From assembly GCA_947599755.1 (NCBI GenBank), contig CANQFO010000066.1:1-6273 (forward strand): a stretch of DNA of 6,273 bases, read 5' to 3'. Shown here piece after piece: positions 1 to 6,269 of the stretch. Numbering within the stretch: the first letter of the stretch is position 1; every line of letters begins with the position of its first letter. Source of the stretch: an uncultured Bacilli bacterium (GTDB lineage: Bacteria; Bacillota_I; Bacilli_A; RF39; UBA660). The position numbers and the translations under genes were made by a program. The notes under the pieces were generated by a model that searched no databases, was not told the origin of the DNA, and saw only the letters and a list, made by a program, of their open reading frames with translations.

Positions 1-82
1 ATTTATCTAAATTAACAGTACTAGCATCATCTATTATCTTAATCATTCCATTAATTCTCTCAAAAGTAACCTTATAGTGAGA
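1..82 (-). pseudogene. In-frame continuation of the fibronectin-repeat gene past its TAG, running off the window edge
   Basis: Reading on after the TAG at 83-85 in the same frame gives 27 open codons to the edge: SHY, KVTFERING, MIKIIDD, ASTVNLDK. Aligned without gaps to the start of the first repeat of the same protein (residues about 329-355, containing VTSNRL and IRIVDDDS), it matches at V-T, R-I/L, I-K/R-I and D-D. The stop codon falls opposite an ordinary repeat residue (valine). This argues that the region is, or recently was, coding sequence for the same protein and not spacer. Whether it is now translated by readthrough, translated by reinitiation at an internal ATG (44-46), or dead cannot be decided here. 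The continuation lies outside the window. Confidence 0.55.
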
Positions 83-133
83 CTATGCAAATGAAGGTGG
101 CTCTACCCCATCCATTTGCATAGTCTCACTATA
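73..133. repeat. Perfect 21-bp inverted repeat with 19-base loop spanning the TAG stop
   Basis: Bases 73-93 are the exact reverse complement of 113-133, and the 19 bases at 94-112 form the loop. Pairing fails at the next outer pair (72/134) and the next inner pair (94/112). On the minus strand, one arm encodes the residues around SETMQM and the other carries FA, the TAG and the next three codons. No run of U follows the hairpin on either strand, so it does not look like an intrinsic terminator. The stem is long and has many GC pairs for such AT-rich coding DNA, so chance is unlikely. Confidence 0.9.
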
Positions 134-2005
134 TCCAGTGGAATATTCAATATACTTTTCATTATCATAAAATAAAGCAACAACCCGAAATACATAAGGA
201 ACAGCTCGATGAATCGTAACTTCATCAACTGCTAAATCAATAGATACATTTTTATCTTTTTCAAAAACTGCAATAGGAGAAGCACCATCAGCTAAAGTCC
301 TAGCATCATAAACTTCATATCGATAATTTTCTATTCCATTATTAGGATCAGAAGTATGATTAAGTTGTAAAGTAAAAAGACTTTTTCTCTTATCAATAGT
401 AAATTTTACATCTCCAACCACCGGTTTAGTTTTTAATGTTTTTGCACTCATTTCAACAAAATAATCATCAGAAATAGCATAATCATCATATATAATTTGT
501 GTAATCGTAACACTATATTTCGTATCAGGATTCAATTCACGAAAAACAACTTGCTGTCCCTCCAAAGTTTGAGCATATAAAGAACTAACAGAAAAAGTTC
601 CAACCATCTCACCAGTACTGCTATATAAAGTAACATCTGCACTTTGCACTTTAGAGTAATCATCAATTTTAACTAAAAAAGCAAGTTCAGAAGAAGTATA
701 ATAATCTTTTTCAAGATGAATACCTATAGACTCTGTAACAAAAAGTTGAGAAACAACATCCATCGTATATAATGTATCATTTTTTTCATAAGTAATACGA
801 GTATTTAAACTATAAGTAGTATCAGGAGTTAAATTTTCAACAGAAACAGGAATATGATAAGTTCCCTCTTCACTTTCCATAGAATAAACCACTTTACCAG
901 TATGATTATTAATGATTGTCGTTAACGCTCCTCCACGAATTAACGAATCATCATCAACAATACGAATATCTGCCTGCAAACGGTTAGAAGTAACGGTTAA
1001 ATCAGTAACCGTAGCAGTAGGAATTGCATAATGCTCATCCTCAACAGAAGAATCAGAAGAAGAATCATTTTCAAGACCACCATATTCTCCGTTAAGACTA
1101 CCACCTACATTACCAAAAGAATTTCCCCCATCTAAACCATTACCAAATCCATTACCAGTATCAGTCTGATTACCATTTCCTCCATTTGAATTACTTTCAC
1201 TATTTGTAGAAGTTCCCTCATCCTTCTCTTTTTCCAAATAATCTTCATCTAAAGGAGCAATATCAATATTATCAGAAGAATCAATAACAATTTGTCCTAA
1301 ATTAATTTTCGCATCATCATCATAATAAAAATACTCATTATCTAAATTAAGATATAAATGCTCTGAAAAATAAATTGCTGCATTTTTTGCAATAGTCTGA
1401 TAACTAACCTCTTGATTTTCAATTCTAACAACACGATCATCCATAAAAGTAATTTCCACATAAGAATGATTTAATACTCTCTCAGTAGAAGAATCAAGTT
1501 GTAAACGAAGATAAGGAGAAACAACCAAATACTTATTTTCACTAACTCGAACAATAAAATACTTAAACGTTAATTTTTTTCCTAAATTATCAACAGAATA
1601 TTGATCTTGATTATACTCTAAAACAGTCCCTTCAAATAAATTATAATACTTAGGAACTTTCTGATTAATTTCATCTAAATTAAAAATAACTCCCTTTTTC
1701 AATAAACTAATAGACTGATCCGTATAATGAACAAAAGAAGCATCACTAACTTTCACTTTTTCTCCATTAGTATCTTTAAATTCAACCATATTATCATAAC
1801 TATCTTTATAATCTGTATTCTCATTAAAATAAAATTTTATCCCACTAGATTGAGTAGTATTTTTACTTTGCATTTCATTACTTAAAATATAACCTGCCCG
1901 AGAAAAAGTCTGAAAAGAATTCTGACTTAAATGAATAGCCATATATACAGTAGCACCAATCATAAATAAAACTGGTACAATGATCAATAACAATTTCTTC
2001 TTCAC
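83..2005 (-). CDS. Membrane-anchored surface protein with fibronectin III-like repeats; 3' end probably cut by an in-frame TAG
   Basis: I do not recognise this 640-residue product as a named protein. It starts at GTG (2003-2005) with AGGAG at 2015-2019, nine bases upstream. Residues 2-4 are lysines, followed by a hydrophobic segment at about 5-26: an uncleaved signal anchor or signal peptide, with no lipobox cysteine. Residues 30-260 form an unassigned, probably beta-rich extracytoplasmic domain. Residues 261-325 are a low-complexity linker rich in Gly, Asn, Ser and Asp. Three beta-sandwich repeats follow at about 328-425, 426-530 and 531-630; the first two carry the fibronectin III-like signature L-x-P-D-T-x-Y (NLTPDTTY at 391, ELNPDTKY at 490). 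The sequence after the TAG continues in frame like a fourth repeat, so the gene may be truncated or misread. It has its own promoter downstream of the ezrA terminator. Extracellular display or binding is inferred; an adhesin or an envelope-assembly factor are both possible. Confidence 0.75.
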   Translation of the reverse strand: MKKKLLLIIVPVLFMIGATVYMAIHLSQNSFQTFSRAGYILSNEMQSKNTTQSSGIKFYFNENTDYKDSYDNMVEFKDTNGEKVKVSDASFVHYTDQSISLLKKGVIFNLDEINQKVPKYYNLFEGTVLEYNQDQYSVDNLGKKLTFKYFIVRVSENKYLVVSPYLRLQLDSSTERVLNHSYVEITFMDDRVVRIENQEVSYQTIAKNAAIYFSEHLYLNLDNEYFYYDDDAKINLGQIVIDSSDNIDIAPLDEDYLEKEKDEGTSTNSESNSNGGNGNQTDTGNGFGNGLDGGNSFGNVGGSLNGEYGGLENDSSSDSSVEDEHYAIPTATVTDLTVTSNRLQADIRIVDDDSLIRGGALTTIINNHTGKVVYSMESEEGTYHIPVSVENLTPDTTYSLNTRITYEKNDTLYTMDVVSQLFVTESIGIHLEKDYYTSSELAFLVKIDDYSKVQSADVTLYSSTGEMVGTFSVSSLYAQTLEGQQVVFRELNPDTKYSVTITQIIYDDYAISDDYFVEMSAKTLKTKPVVGDVKFTIDKRKSLFTLQLNHTSDPNNGIENYRYEVYDARTLADGASPIAVFEKDKNVSIDLAVDEVTIHRAVPYVFRVVALFYDNEKYIEYSTGYSETMQMDGVEPPSFA

Positions 2006-2035
2006 TAAGACCCTCTCCTATCATCCTTATAATAT

Positions 2036-2064
2036 ATAATAACATAACTTTTACAAATTGACTA
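2036..2064 (-). promoter_or_regulatory. Promoter of the fibronectin-repeat gene
   Basis: On the minus strand, a -35-like TAGTCA (2059-2064) is separated by 17 bases from TATTAT (2036-2041), which is preceded by TGT (2042-2044), giving an extended -10 (TGnTATTAT). Transcription would start near 2029, giving a leader of about 25 bases that contains the Shine-Dalgarno site. It lies just after the ezrA terminator, which supports a separate transcription unit. This is pattern-based only. Confidence 0.55.
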
Positions 2065-2072
2065 GAACTAAT

Positions 2073-2115
2073 CAAAAAAAAATAAAAAGTAATAGACATA
2101 AATATATCCATTACT
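2073..2115 (-). terminator. ezrA: Intrinsic terminator of ezrA
   Basis: On the minus strand, bases 2115-2104 pair with 2099-2088 as a 12-bp stem that includes two G-U pairs, closing a four-base loop (2103-2100). It is followed directly by TTTTATTTTTTTTT (2087-2074). It begins 25 bases after the TAA of ezrA (2140-2142). The geometry fits a Rho-independent terminator, although the stem is poor in G-C. Confidence 0.75.
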
Positions 2116-2139
2116 AAAATAAAAACTTCTAAAGAAAAA

Positions 2140-3861
2140 TTATTGATCATAAAATTTCAACATTTTTTGATAAATATCAGGATCTACAATAGAAGTTGCT
2201 TTAATAGAAATATCTAAAGACTTTTGATAATTCCCCTTAAAAAATTGAATTTCCGCATCCTTTAAAGATGTATGAACTTCAGAGTAATGAGAACGATATC
2301 GATTACCATAAATAATAGACATTTCAGCAAGTTGAGCAGTCTTAATCATTTCATTCGTTGTATGATACAACTTCAAAATTAAATCCCTAGCAGTATCTAC
2401 TCTAGTATTTAAAACCTGAATCGCAATTGGTTTCTTTTCTAATTCATGAATCACTTCTAAAATAGCCTCATTTGCCTCAGACAATTGAACAAAATAATTA
2501 TCCGTAATAACAGGTAATTTATAACTACGCATCTTATCTTTACACTGTTTCAAAAATTCCTGTATTTCATCTAACTGTTCCCTAGCACGAACTTCATCAT
2601 CATACATATTTCCTAAAGATTTTAACGCTTGATCAAAATCAAGCTCCATCTCTTTTAACCGAATAGTTAACTCCTCTACTTCTTGTTGTAAAATAGAATA
2701 AGGAGAAGATTGACTACTAACTTGCCCTTTCATCTTCTTATAATCATCATTAATAACAATCAATTTCTTATTTACATCATGAATAATATGAATATCTTCA
2801 TCAGTCAAATCATAAGTTTTTTTAATATCATCCAATTGCTCATAAACATCATGAACAAGCTGATTTGTCTTAGAAAGTTTCTTAGAAAAATCACCCTCTA
2901 TCTCTTCATAAACTTTTCTAGATAATCTCTCTTTCTCAAAATCAATAAATAAAGATTCATAATACTCAAGCATCGTCTTTAAATCAAACATACATCCTTC
3001 TAAATTTAACACCTTGACTTTATCCAAAATAGAATCAATATTTTTTCTAGATTCTTCTAAATTATACTCAATATTAAGATAATCCAAAGGATAATTCTGA
3101 TCTTTCATCTCTTGATAAGTAAGTTCTACTTCCTTCATTCGATTAGGAATTACTTGCTTTGCCATCAATAAAATATCAGGAACCTCTAAAATAACAATAT
3201 CCATATGAGAAATCATTGCATCCAAAGCTTTAACAATATGAACAACTTCATTATATTCATTAGCTTCCATAACTTTTTCAAAATCTAAAAAACGTCGCTC
3301 AATATTTTCAAGTTGTAATTCAATTGCCTCTTGCATATCATCATATAATACCTTATGATCATTAAATTCTTGATGAAAATGACGATATTTAGTTTTTAAT
3401 TTAATAACAATTGAACGATACTTTTCCTCACTCAATGTAATATCTTTAATCTCTTCCAATAAATGTTCAAAAGACTCTCTAAGCTTATAAAGTTCAATTT
3501 CTATCTTAGCCATTTGATACTGAAAAGAACGATATTGTTTTTTATCAAGATAAACATCTAAATCAATTAACATATCATCAATAATAGACAAACGATTATC
3601 TTTTAAATAATTAAATCTATCTTGCCACTTCGTATACTTCTCTTCCATTCTATCATTCTTAATGATAGGTTCTACTTTAGAAAGTTCAAGTAAAATTGGT
3701 ATACTAGAAATCTGATTTCTTTCAATTTCTAAATGTTTAACTAATTTTTGATAATATTTTTTTCTAAACTTACGGACAAAATGAAAAATAAAAATCATTA
3801 CTATAAAAACTGTAACAATAATAGAACCAAAAATAAGAAATCCTCCTGACAAATTTCTCAC
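2140..3861 (-). CDS. ezrA: Septation ring formation regulator EzrA
   Basis: EzrA is a membrane-anchored cytoplasmic protein of Bacilli that binds FtsZ, restrains Z-ring assembly at the poles and joins the midcell division machinery. The 573-residue product matches its size (about 560-570) and layout: a very short outside N-terminus, one membrane segment at about 6-28, a basic stretch (RKFRKKYYQK), then a long, charged, almost wholly helical region with heptad-like patterns to the C-terminus, as in the spectrin-like repeats of the family. The strongest single mark is YGNRYRS at 518-524, in the conserved C-terminal patch linked to midcell targeting. The preceding residue is Ile, where my recollection of Bacillus EzrA is Gln. 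The start is GTG (3859-3861), with AGGAAAG at 3865-3871 placing AGGA six bases upstream; translation stops at TAA. It lies 82 bases after the upstream membrane-protein gene and is followed by a clear terminator, so it may be transcribed alone or as the end of a two-gene operon. Confidence 0.93.
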   Translation of the reverse strand: MRNLSGGFLIFGSIIVTVFIVMIFIFHFVRKFRKKYYQKLVKHLEIERNQISSIPILLELSKVEPIIKNDRMEEKYTKWQDRFNYLKDNRLSIIDDMLIDLDVYLDKKQYRSFQYQMAKIEIELYKLRESFEHLLEEIKDITLSEEKYRSIVIKLKTKYRHFHQEFNDHKVLYDDMQEAIELQLENIERRFLDFEKVMEANEYNEVVHIVKALDAMISHMDIVILEVPDILLMAKQVIPNRMKEVELTYQEMKDQNYPLDYLNIEYNLEESRKNIDSILDKVKVLNLEGCMFDLKTMLEYYESLFIDFEKERLSRKVYEEIEGDFSKKLSKTNQLVHDVYEQLDDIKKTYDLTDEDIHIIHDVNKKLIVINDDYKKMKGQVSSQSSPYSILQQEVEELTIRLKEMELDFDQALKSLGNMYDDEVRAREQLDEIQEFLKQCKDKMRSYKLPVITDNYFVQLSEANEAILEVIHELEKKPIAIQVLNTRVDTARDLILKLYHTTNEMIKTAQLAEMSIIYGNRYRSHYSEVHTSLKDAEIQFFKGNYQKSLDISIKATSIVDPDIYQKMLKFYDQ

Positions 3862-3882
3862 CCACTTTCCTATCCTATAGAT

Positions 3883-3891
3883 ATTCTATCA
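3883..3891 (-). promoter_or_regulatory. ezrA: Possible ezrA promoter (extended -10 only)
   Basis: TGATAGAAT on the minus strand (3891-3883) is an extended -10 match lying about 20 bases upstream of the ezrA start codon. No good -35 is visible 17-18 bases further upstream (AGAAAA or TAGAAA). A TTGTCT at 3899-3904 is too close to serve as its -35. ezrA could therefore have its own weak promoter in addition to readthrough from the upstream gene. Confidence 0.35.
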
Positions 3892-3893
3892 CA

Positions 3894-3945
3894 AAAATAG
3901 ACAAATTTTCTACTATTTTCATGAAATTAAATCTTTTAAAAGATT
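3894..3945 (-). other. Two weak AT-rich inverted repeats in the gap before ezrA
   Basis: A perfect 16-base palindrome (3930-3945) overlaps the TAA of the upstream membrane-protein gene. A 7-bp stem (3913-3919 with 3894-3900, 12-base loop) follows, with a short U run overlapping its 3' arm. Neither is a convincing terminator: the first has no loop and no U-tract, and the second has only one G-C pair. At most they give partial termination between the two genes. Confidence 0.3.
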
Positions 3946-5743
3946 ACTTTTTTGATACACCAATAGAAAAAGAAATAAGAAAAATAAACACATAAACTGG
4001 TAACATATAATACTCTAATAATCCATATCTTGGCCAATAAGCATTAGGAGTAGCAATAAACAAAGAAAAAACAACTCCCAAAGTAGGTCCCAAAGTAATT
4101 AACATATGATAATTTTTAGATAAGAAAAGAAGTAAAACCAAAAAGAAAATAATCCAATTCAAAATAGATAAACTAATATTTTTTCCATAAATCGTAAAAA
4201 TTTTCTTAACTGGAATCAAACGATTTTTCAAAAAATTTTTCGTATCAATAGGAACTCCAACATTATATTTAAGTTGATCAAGATCCCCAGCACTAATATT
4301 ATAATCCGCAACATTCAACTCCCAATGATTAAAAGCCCAATATCCATAAGTACTAAGCGCCCAAGATTTAAGATAAAGATAAGGATTTTGAATCAATAAA
4401 TGAAAATAAGTTTGAAAAAAGTGCATCTTATGATCACGAATATAAACATCATCAAAATCTCTATCCCATTTCAACAAATCTACAACACATGGACGATACG
4501 TATTAGGAAATTTCTCAAGAGGAAACATATTATCAATAAATTTACGATCCTCTGTACTCATTTTCCCATCATAAACAACCACACTAGACATTTGACTAAG
4601 TAAAATACCAACACTATCAGAAAACGCCTCCTCAACATGAAAATAACGATAAACAGGACTTAAAATACACAAATACAAAAAAACAAAAATAAGACAAATA
4701 CTACCAATTTCAGTAAAATCAATCGTAATTTTTTTAAACAAATGAAAAACAAAAATAAGCAAAAAAGTAAAAAGCAAAACAAAGTATCCATTATTCCTAG
4801 ATAAAGTAATAATAAGACAAAGCAACACAATCCGAATAATAAACTTTTTATCCTCAATTAACTTTCCAGAAGAAATAACACAATCAATTAAAAAAAGACT
4901 AAAAATTAACAAACTAGCTGAAAAAATAGGATCACGAAACATACTTGCACTAAGCGCAGCATAAAAAGGCATACATCCATACAATAAAATAAAAAGAAAA
5001 CAAATTACTTTAGAAAAGCCCTTATTCCTAAGCCAACAAATTAAATAACTCATACAAAAAGAAAGATAAATCATTTGAAAAACCATCAATAAAAACAAAC
5101 TAAAAGTAACCCCTTGTCCAAACAAAGAACAAAACCAAATAAAAAATTTAATAAAAAAAGTATAAAATATAGAAAATTGATTAGTAAGACAAGAAAAATC
5201 AATAGCCTGATTAATAGAAACGATCGTATCAGCTGGAACAATTCCAGGATAATAAACAAGTAAGTAAGGAAACCAAAATAAAAATAAAAGAAAACTAATT
5301 AGAAAAAAGAACTTTTTATTAGAAATTCCCGTTACTTTTCGAAATTGAAATTTTTTCACTACCATAGATAAAAGAATAATCAAATAAGAAAAAAGAATAT
5401 ACATAACAAAAGATAAAAGAAAAACAGCAAAAAAATCAACAAAAGAAAAATCATCTACATAATTATCCAATGCTGTTCCAAAAAAAATATCTGCACGAAT
5501 ATTCAATAATTTTCCTAAAACCAAAAAGAAAGAAAATAAAAAAGAAAATAAATATAAAACAATCCGACTAGTCTTAGAAATAACTATTGAAAATTTTTGA
5601 ATATAACGAAACAAATAAAAAAGAACAAAAGTAACAAAAAAAGTAAAAAGAAAAGGAAAAGGAAATCTCATATATAAACAAAAAATATAACCACTAAGAT
5701 AAAAGAAAAGAAAAGAAAAACATTTCAACATCATCATTTTCAT
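3944..5743 (-). CDS. Polytopic membrane protein, DUF6020 / GT-C glycosyltransferase-like
   Basis: The 599-residue, Phe- and Leu-rich protein has many predicted membrane helices: roughly 5-25, 29-47, 60-80, 100-128, 145-164, 190-206, 210-237, 244-264, 272-290, 301-313, 319-334, 347-363, 525-542, 546-564 and 578-595. One large non-membrane loop spans about 364-522. Family-like marks are YYPGIVPADT at 164-173 after a helix, MFRDPIFS at 268-275, SRNNG at 315-319, a segment ending in LLSQMSSVV (381-389) before the loop, and PRYGLLEYYMLP at 571-582. From memory, this pattern belongs to the uncharacterised DUF6020 group, which resembles integral-membrane GT-C enzymes that use lipid-linked sugars. 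Sugar transfer outside the membrane is inferred, and no substrate can be named. The start is ATG (5741-5743); the purine-rich AGGAAAGGG (5756-5764) ends 12 bases upstream, which is long for a ribosome site, but later ATGs would be farther away. It has its own promoter, divergent from the tRNA gene. Confidence 0.8.
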   Translation of the reverse strand: MKMMMLKCFSFLFFYLSGYIFCLYMRFPFPFLFTFFVTFVLFYLFRYIQKFSIVISKTSRIVLYLFSFLFSFFLVLGKLLNIRADIFFGTALDNYVDDFSFVDFFAVFLLSFVMYILFSYLIILLSMVVKKFQFRKVTGISNKKFFFLISFLLFLFWFPYLLVYYPGIVPADTIVSINQAIDFSCLTNQFSIFYTFFIKFFIWFCSLFGQGVTFSLFLLMVFQMIYLSFCMSYLICWLRNKGFSKVICFLFILLYGCMPFYAALSASMFRDPIFSASLLIFSLFLIDCVISSGKLIEDKKFIIRIVLLCLIITLSRNNGYFVLLFTFLLIFVFHLFKKITIDFTEIGSICLIFVFLYLCILSPVYRYFHVEEAFSDSVGILLSQMSSVVVYDGKMSTEDRKFIDNMFPLEKFPNTYRPCVVDLLKWDRDFDDVYIRDHKMHFFQTYFHLLIQNPYLYLKSWALSTYGYWAFNHWELNVADYNISAGDLDQLKYNVGVPIDTKNFLKNRLIPVKKIFTIYGKNISLSILNWIIFFLVLLLFLSKNYHMLITLGPTLGVVFSLFIATPNAYWPRYGLLEYYMLPVYVFIFLISFSIGVSKK

Positions 5744-5780
5744 ATTAAAAAACTACCCTTTCCTAAGTTTATATAACGTT

Positions 5781-5809
5781 ATTTTATCACAAGATAAACA
5801 TTTTGAAAA
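5781..5809 (-). promoter_or_regulatory. Promoter of the DUF6020-like gene
   Basis: On the minus strand, TTTTCA (5804-5809, four of six matches to the -35 consensus) is separated by 17 bases from TAAAAT (5781-5786), with TGA directly before it (extended -10, 5787-5789). Transcription would start near 5774, leaving a leader of about 30 bases. It is back-to-back with the tRNA promoter; the two -35 boxes are 44 bases apart. Confidence 0.65.
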
Positions 5810-5810
5810 C

Positions 5811-5863
5811 ACATAATAAAATTTAATATAGCCAAACATAATAAAATTTAATATAGCCAAACA
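5811..5863. repeat. 25-bp tandem duplication (2.1 copies) between divergent promoters
   Basis: Bases 5811-5835 are repeated exactly at 5836-5860, and the match runs three bases further (5861-5863). Each unit holds an AT-rich stretch followed by TAGCCA. The second TAGCCA (5854-5859) sits where the -35 of the tRNA promoter should be; the first (5829-5834) is a duplicate exactly 25 bases upstream. There are only two units, so this is not a CRISPR array. Confidence 0.9.
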
Positions 5864-5882
5864 AAAAAATAAATGCTATGAT
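5854..5882 (+). promoter_or_regulatory. Promoter of tRNA-Thr
   Basis: A -35-like TAGCCA (5854-5859, four of six consensus matches), a 17-base spacer, and TATGAT (5877-5882) preceded by TGC (5874-5876) make an extended -10. The start would be near 5889, about eight bases before the mature tRNA. The AT-rich tandem unit directly upstream could act as an UP element. Confidence 0.7.
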
Positions 5883-5896
5883 ATTGTTAGAAACAC

Positions 5897-5970
5897 GCCG
5901 ATATAGTTTAGTGGTAAAACAGGTCCTTGGTAAGGATCAGAGGACAGTTCAATTCTGTCTTTCGGCACCA
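5897..5970 (+). tRNA. tRNA-Thr(GGU)
   Basis: The cloverleaf folds over 74 bases including an encoded CCA (5968-5970). The acceptor is GCCGATA with TTTCGGC (a U-U mismatch at pair 6-67). The D stem is GTTT/AAAC with a seven-base loop containing GG. The anticodon stem is GGTCC/GGATC (one G-U pair) with loop TTGGTAA and anticodon GGT at 5929-5931, reading ACC and ACU. The variable loop is four bases. The T stem is GACAG/CTGTC with loop TTCAATT. G1-C72, C2-G71 and anticodon positions G35 and U36 agree with threonine identity. It is a single-gene unit with its own promoter and terminator. Confidence 0.95.
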
Positions 5971-5980
5971 GAAAGATAGT

Positions 5981-6008
5981 AAACTCGGACTTTTATAGTT
6001 CGAGTTTT
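5981..6008 (+). terminator. Intrinsic terminator of tRNA-Thr
   Basis: AAACTCGGAC (5981-5990) pairs with GTTCGAGTTT (5998-6007), with one G-U pair and a seven-base loop (5991-5997). The stem ends in a TTTT run. It lies ten bases after the CCA end. Confidence 0.75.
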
Positions 6009-6056
6009 AAAATGTTATAAGTTATGCTAAGTATGTATAGATTGGAATTGATATAC

Positions 6057-6105
6057 TTGTCAATTTAGAAAAACACACTTGCATATTGACAATGACTATA
6101 TGCAA
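6057..6105. repeat. Two interleaved 8-bp inverted repeats upstream of a promoter-like site
   Basis: TTGTCAAT (6057-6064) pairs with ATTGACAA (6085-6092). TTGCATAT (6079-6086) pairs with ATATGCAA (6098-6105). The arms overlap at 6085-6086. The second pair has an 11-base gap, about the half-site spacing of many dimeric repressors, and it covers the -35 and spacer of the promoter-like sequence at 6092-6120. An operator role is inferred. Confidence 0.5.
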
Positions 6106-6120
6106 AAGAGATGATAAAAT
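6092..6120 (+). promoter_or_regulatory. Possible promoter of an orphan transcript
   Basis: TAAAAT (6115-6120) preceded by TGA gives the same extended -10, TGATAAAAT, as the DUF6020-like gene. ATGACT (6092-6097) lies 17 bases upstream and matches the -35 consensus at four of six positions. A perfect TTGACA overlaps upstream (6086-6091) and could pair with GATGAT (6110-6115) at 18 bases. Transcription would start near 6127. Confidence 0.45.
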
Positions 6121-6170
6121 ATGGCTGAAATATATAAATAGGATACATTAAATCATTACTTAGTCATAAA

Positions 6171-6192
6171 AATATAATTAACCAATTATATT
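6171..6192 (+). other. AT-only hairpin inside the possible orphan transcript
   Basis: AATATAATT (6171-6179) pairs perfectly with AATTATATT (6184-6192) around the loop AACC. A G and five T follow (6193-6198). It could be a weak terminator or a structural element of a small RNA, but a stem without G-C pairs may be chance in such AT-rich DNA. Confidence 0.35.
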
Positions 6193-6233
6193 GTTTTTGA
6201 TGAAGTAAAGTAAATGTTGGAAAAATTTAAGAG

Positions 6234-6269
6234 AAAATACAAGTTATACAATTAATTTGTATTTTTTTT
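6234..6269 (+). terminator. Terminator-like hairpin at the right edge
   Basis: AAAATACAA (6234-6242) pairs with TTGTATTTT (6257-6265) as a 9-bp stem with a 14-base loop, and the T run continues to 6269. The T-tract is good, but the stem is weak with a single G-C pair. It would end a transcript of about 140 bases begun near 6127. Confidence 0.4.

Noticed and set aside
83..85. Genome-wide reassignment of TAG to an amino acid
   Set aside because: Only one TAG supports it, and a local palindrome explains it at least as well. The other two long genes end in TAA, so the window cannot test it.
73..133. Intrinsic terminator for the fibronectin-repeat gene
   Set aside because: No U run follows the stem on the minus strand, and the stem lies over codons on both sides of the stop.
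1878..2150. 90-residue minus-strand open frame
   Set aside because: It overlaps the start of the fibronectin-repeat gene and the end of ezrA, and runs through the ezrA terminator and the next promoter. The hydrophobic look comes from T-rich DNA.
2710..2925. Plus-strand open frame antisense to ezrA
   Set aside because: It lies wholly inside a well-supported gene; its Ile/Asn-rich translation is typical of antisense AT-rich DNA.
4400..4603. Plus-strand open frame antisense to the DUF6020-like gene
   Set aside because: It lies within a clear membrane-protein gene and shows no ribosome site or recognisable protein features.
4660..4857. Minus-strand out-of-frame hydrophobic open frame
   Set aside because: It is a shadow of T-rich membrane-helix codons of the 599-residue gene in another frame.
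5811..5863. CRISPR array or iteron origin
   Set aside because: There are only two head-to-tail 25-bp copies with no spacers, and their position is explained by the tRNA promoter.
6121..6141. Six-codon ATG frame directly after the TAAAAT box
   Set aside because: The predicted transcript start (about 6127) is downstream of its ATG, so it would not be translated from that promoter.
6214..6255. 13-codon peptide (MLEKFKRKYKLYN)
   Set aside because: It has no convincing ribosome site and overlaps the terminator-like hairpin; a frame this short is expected by chance.
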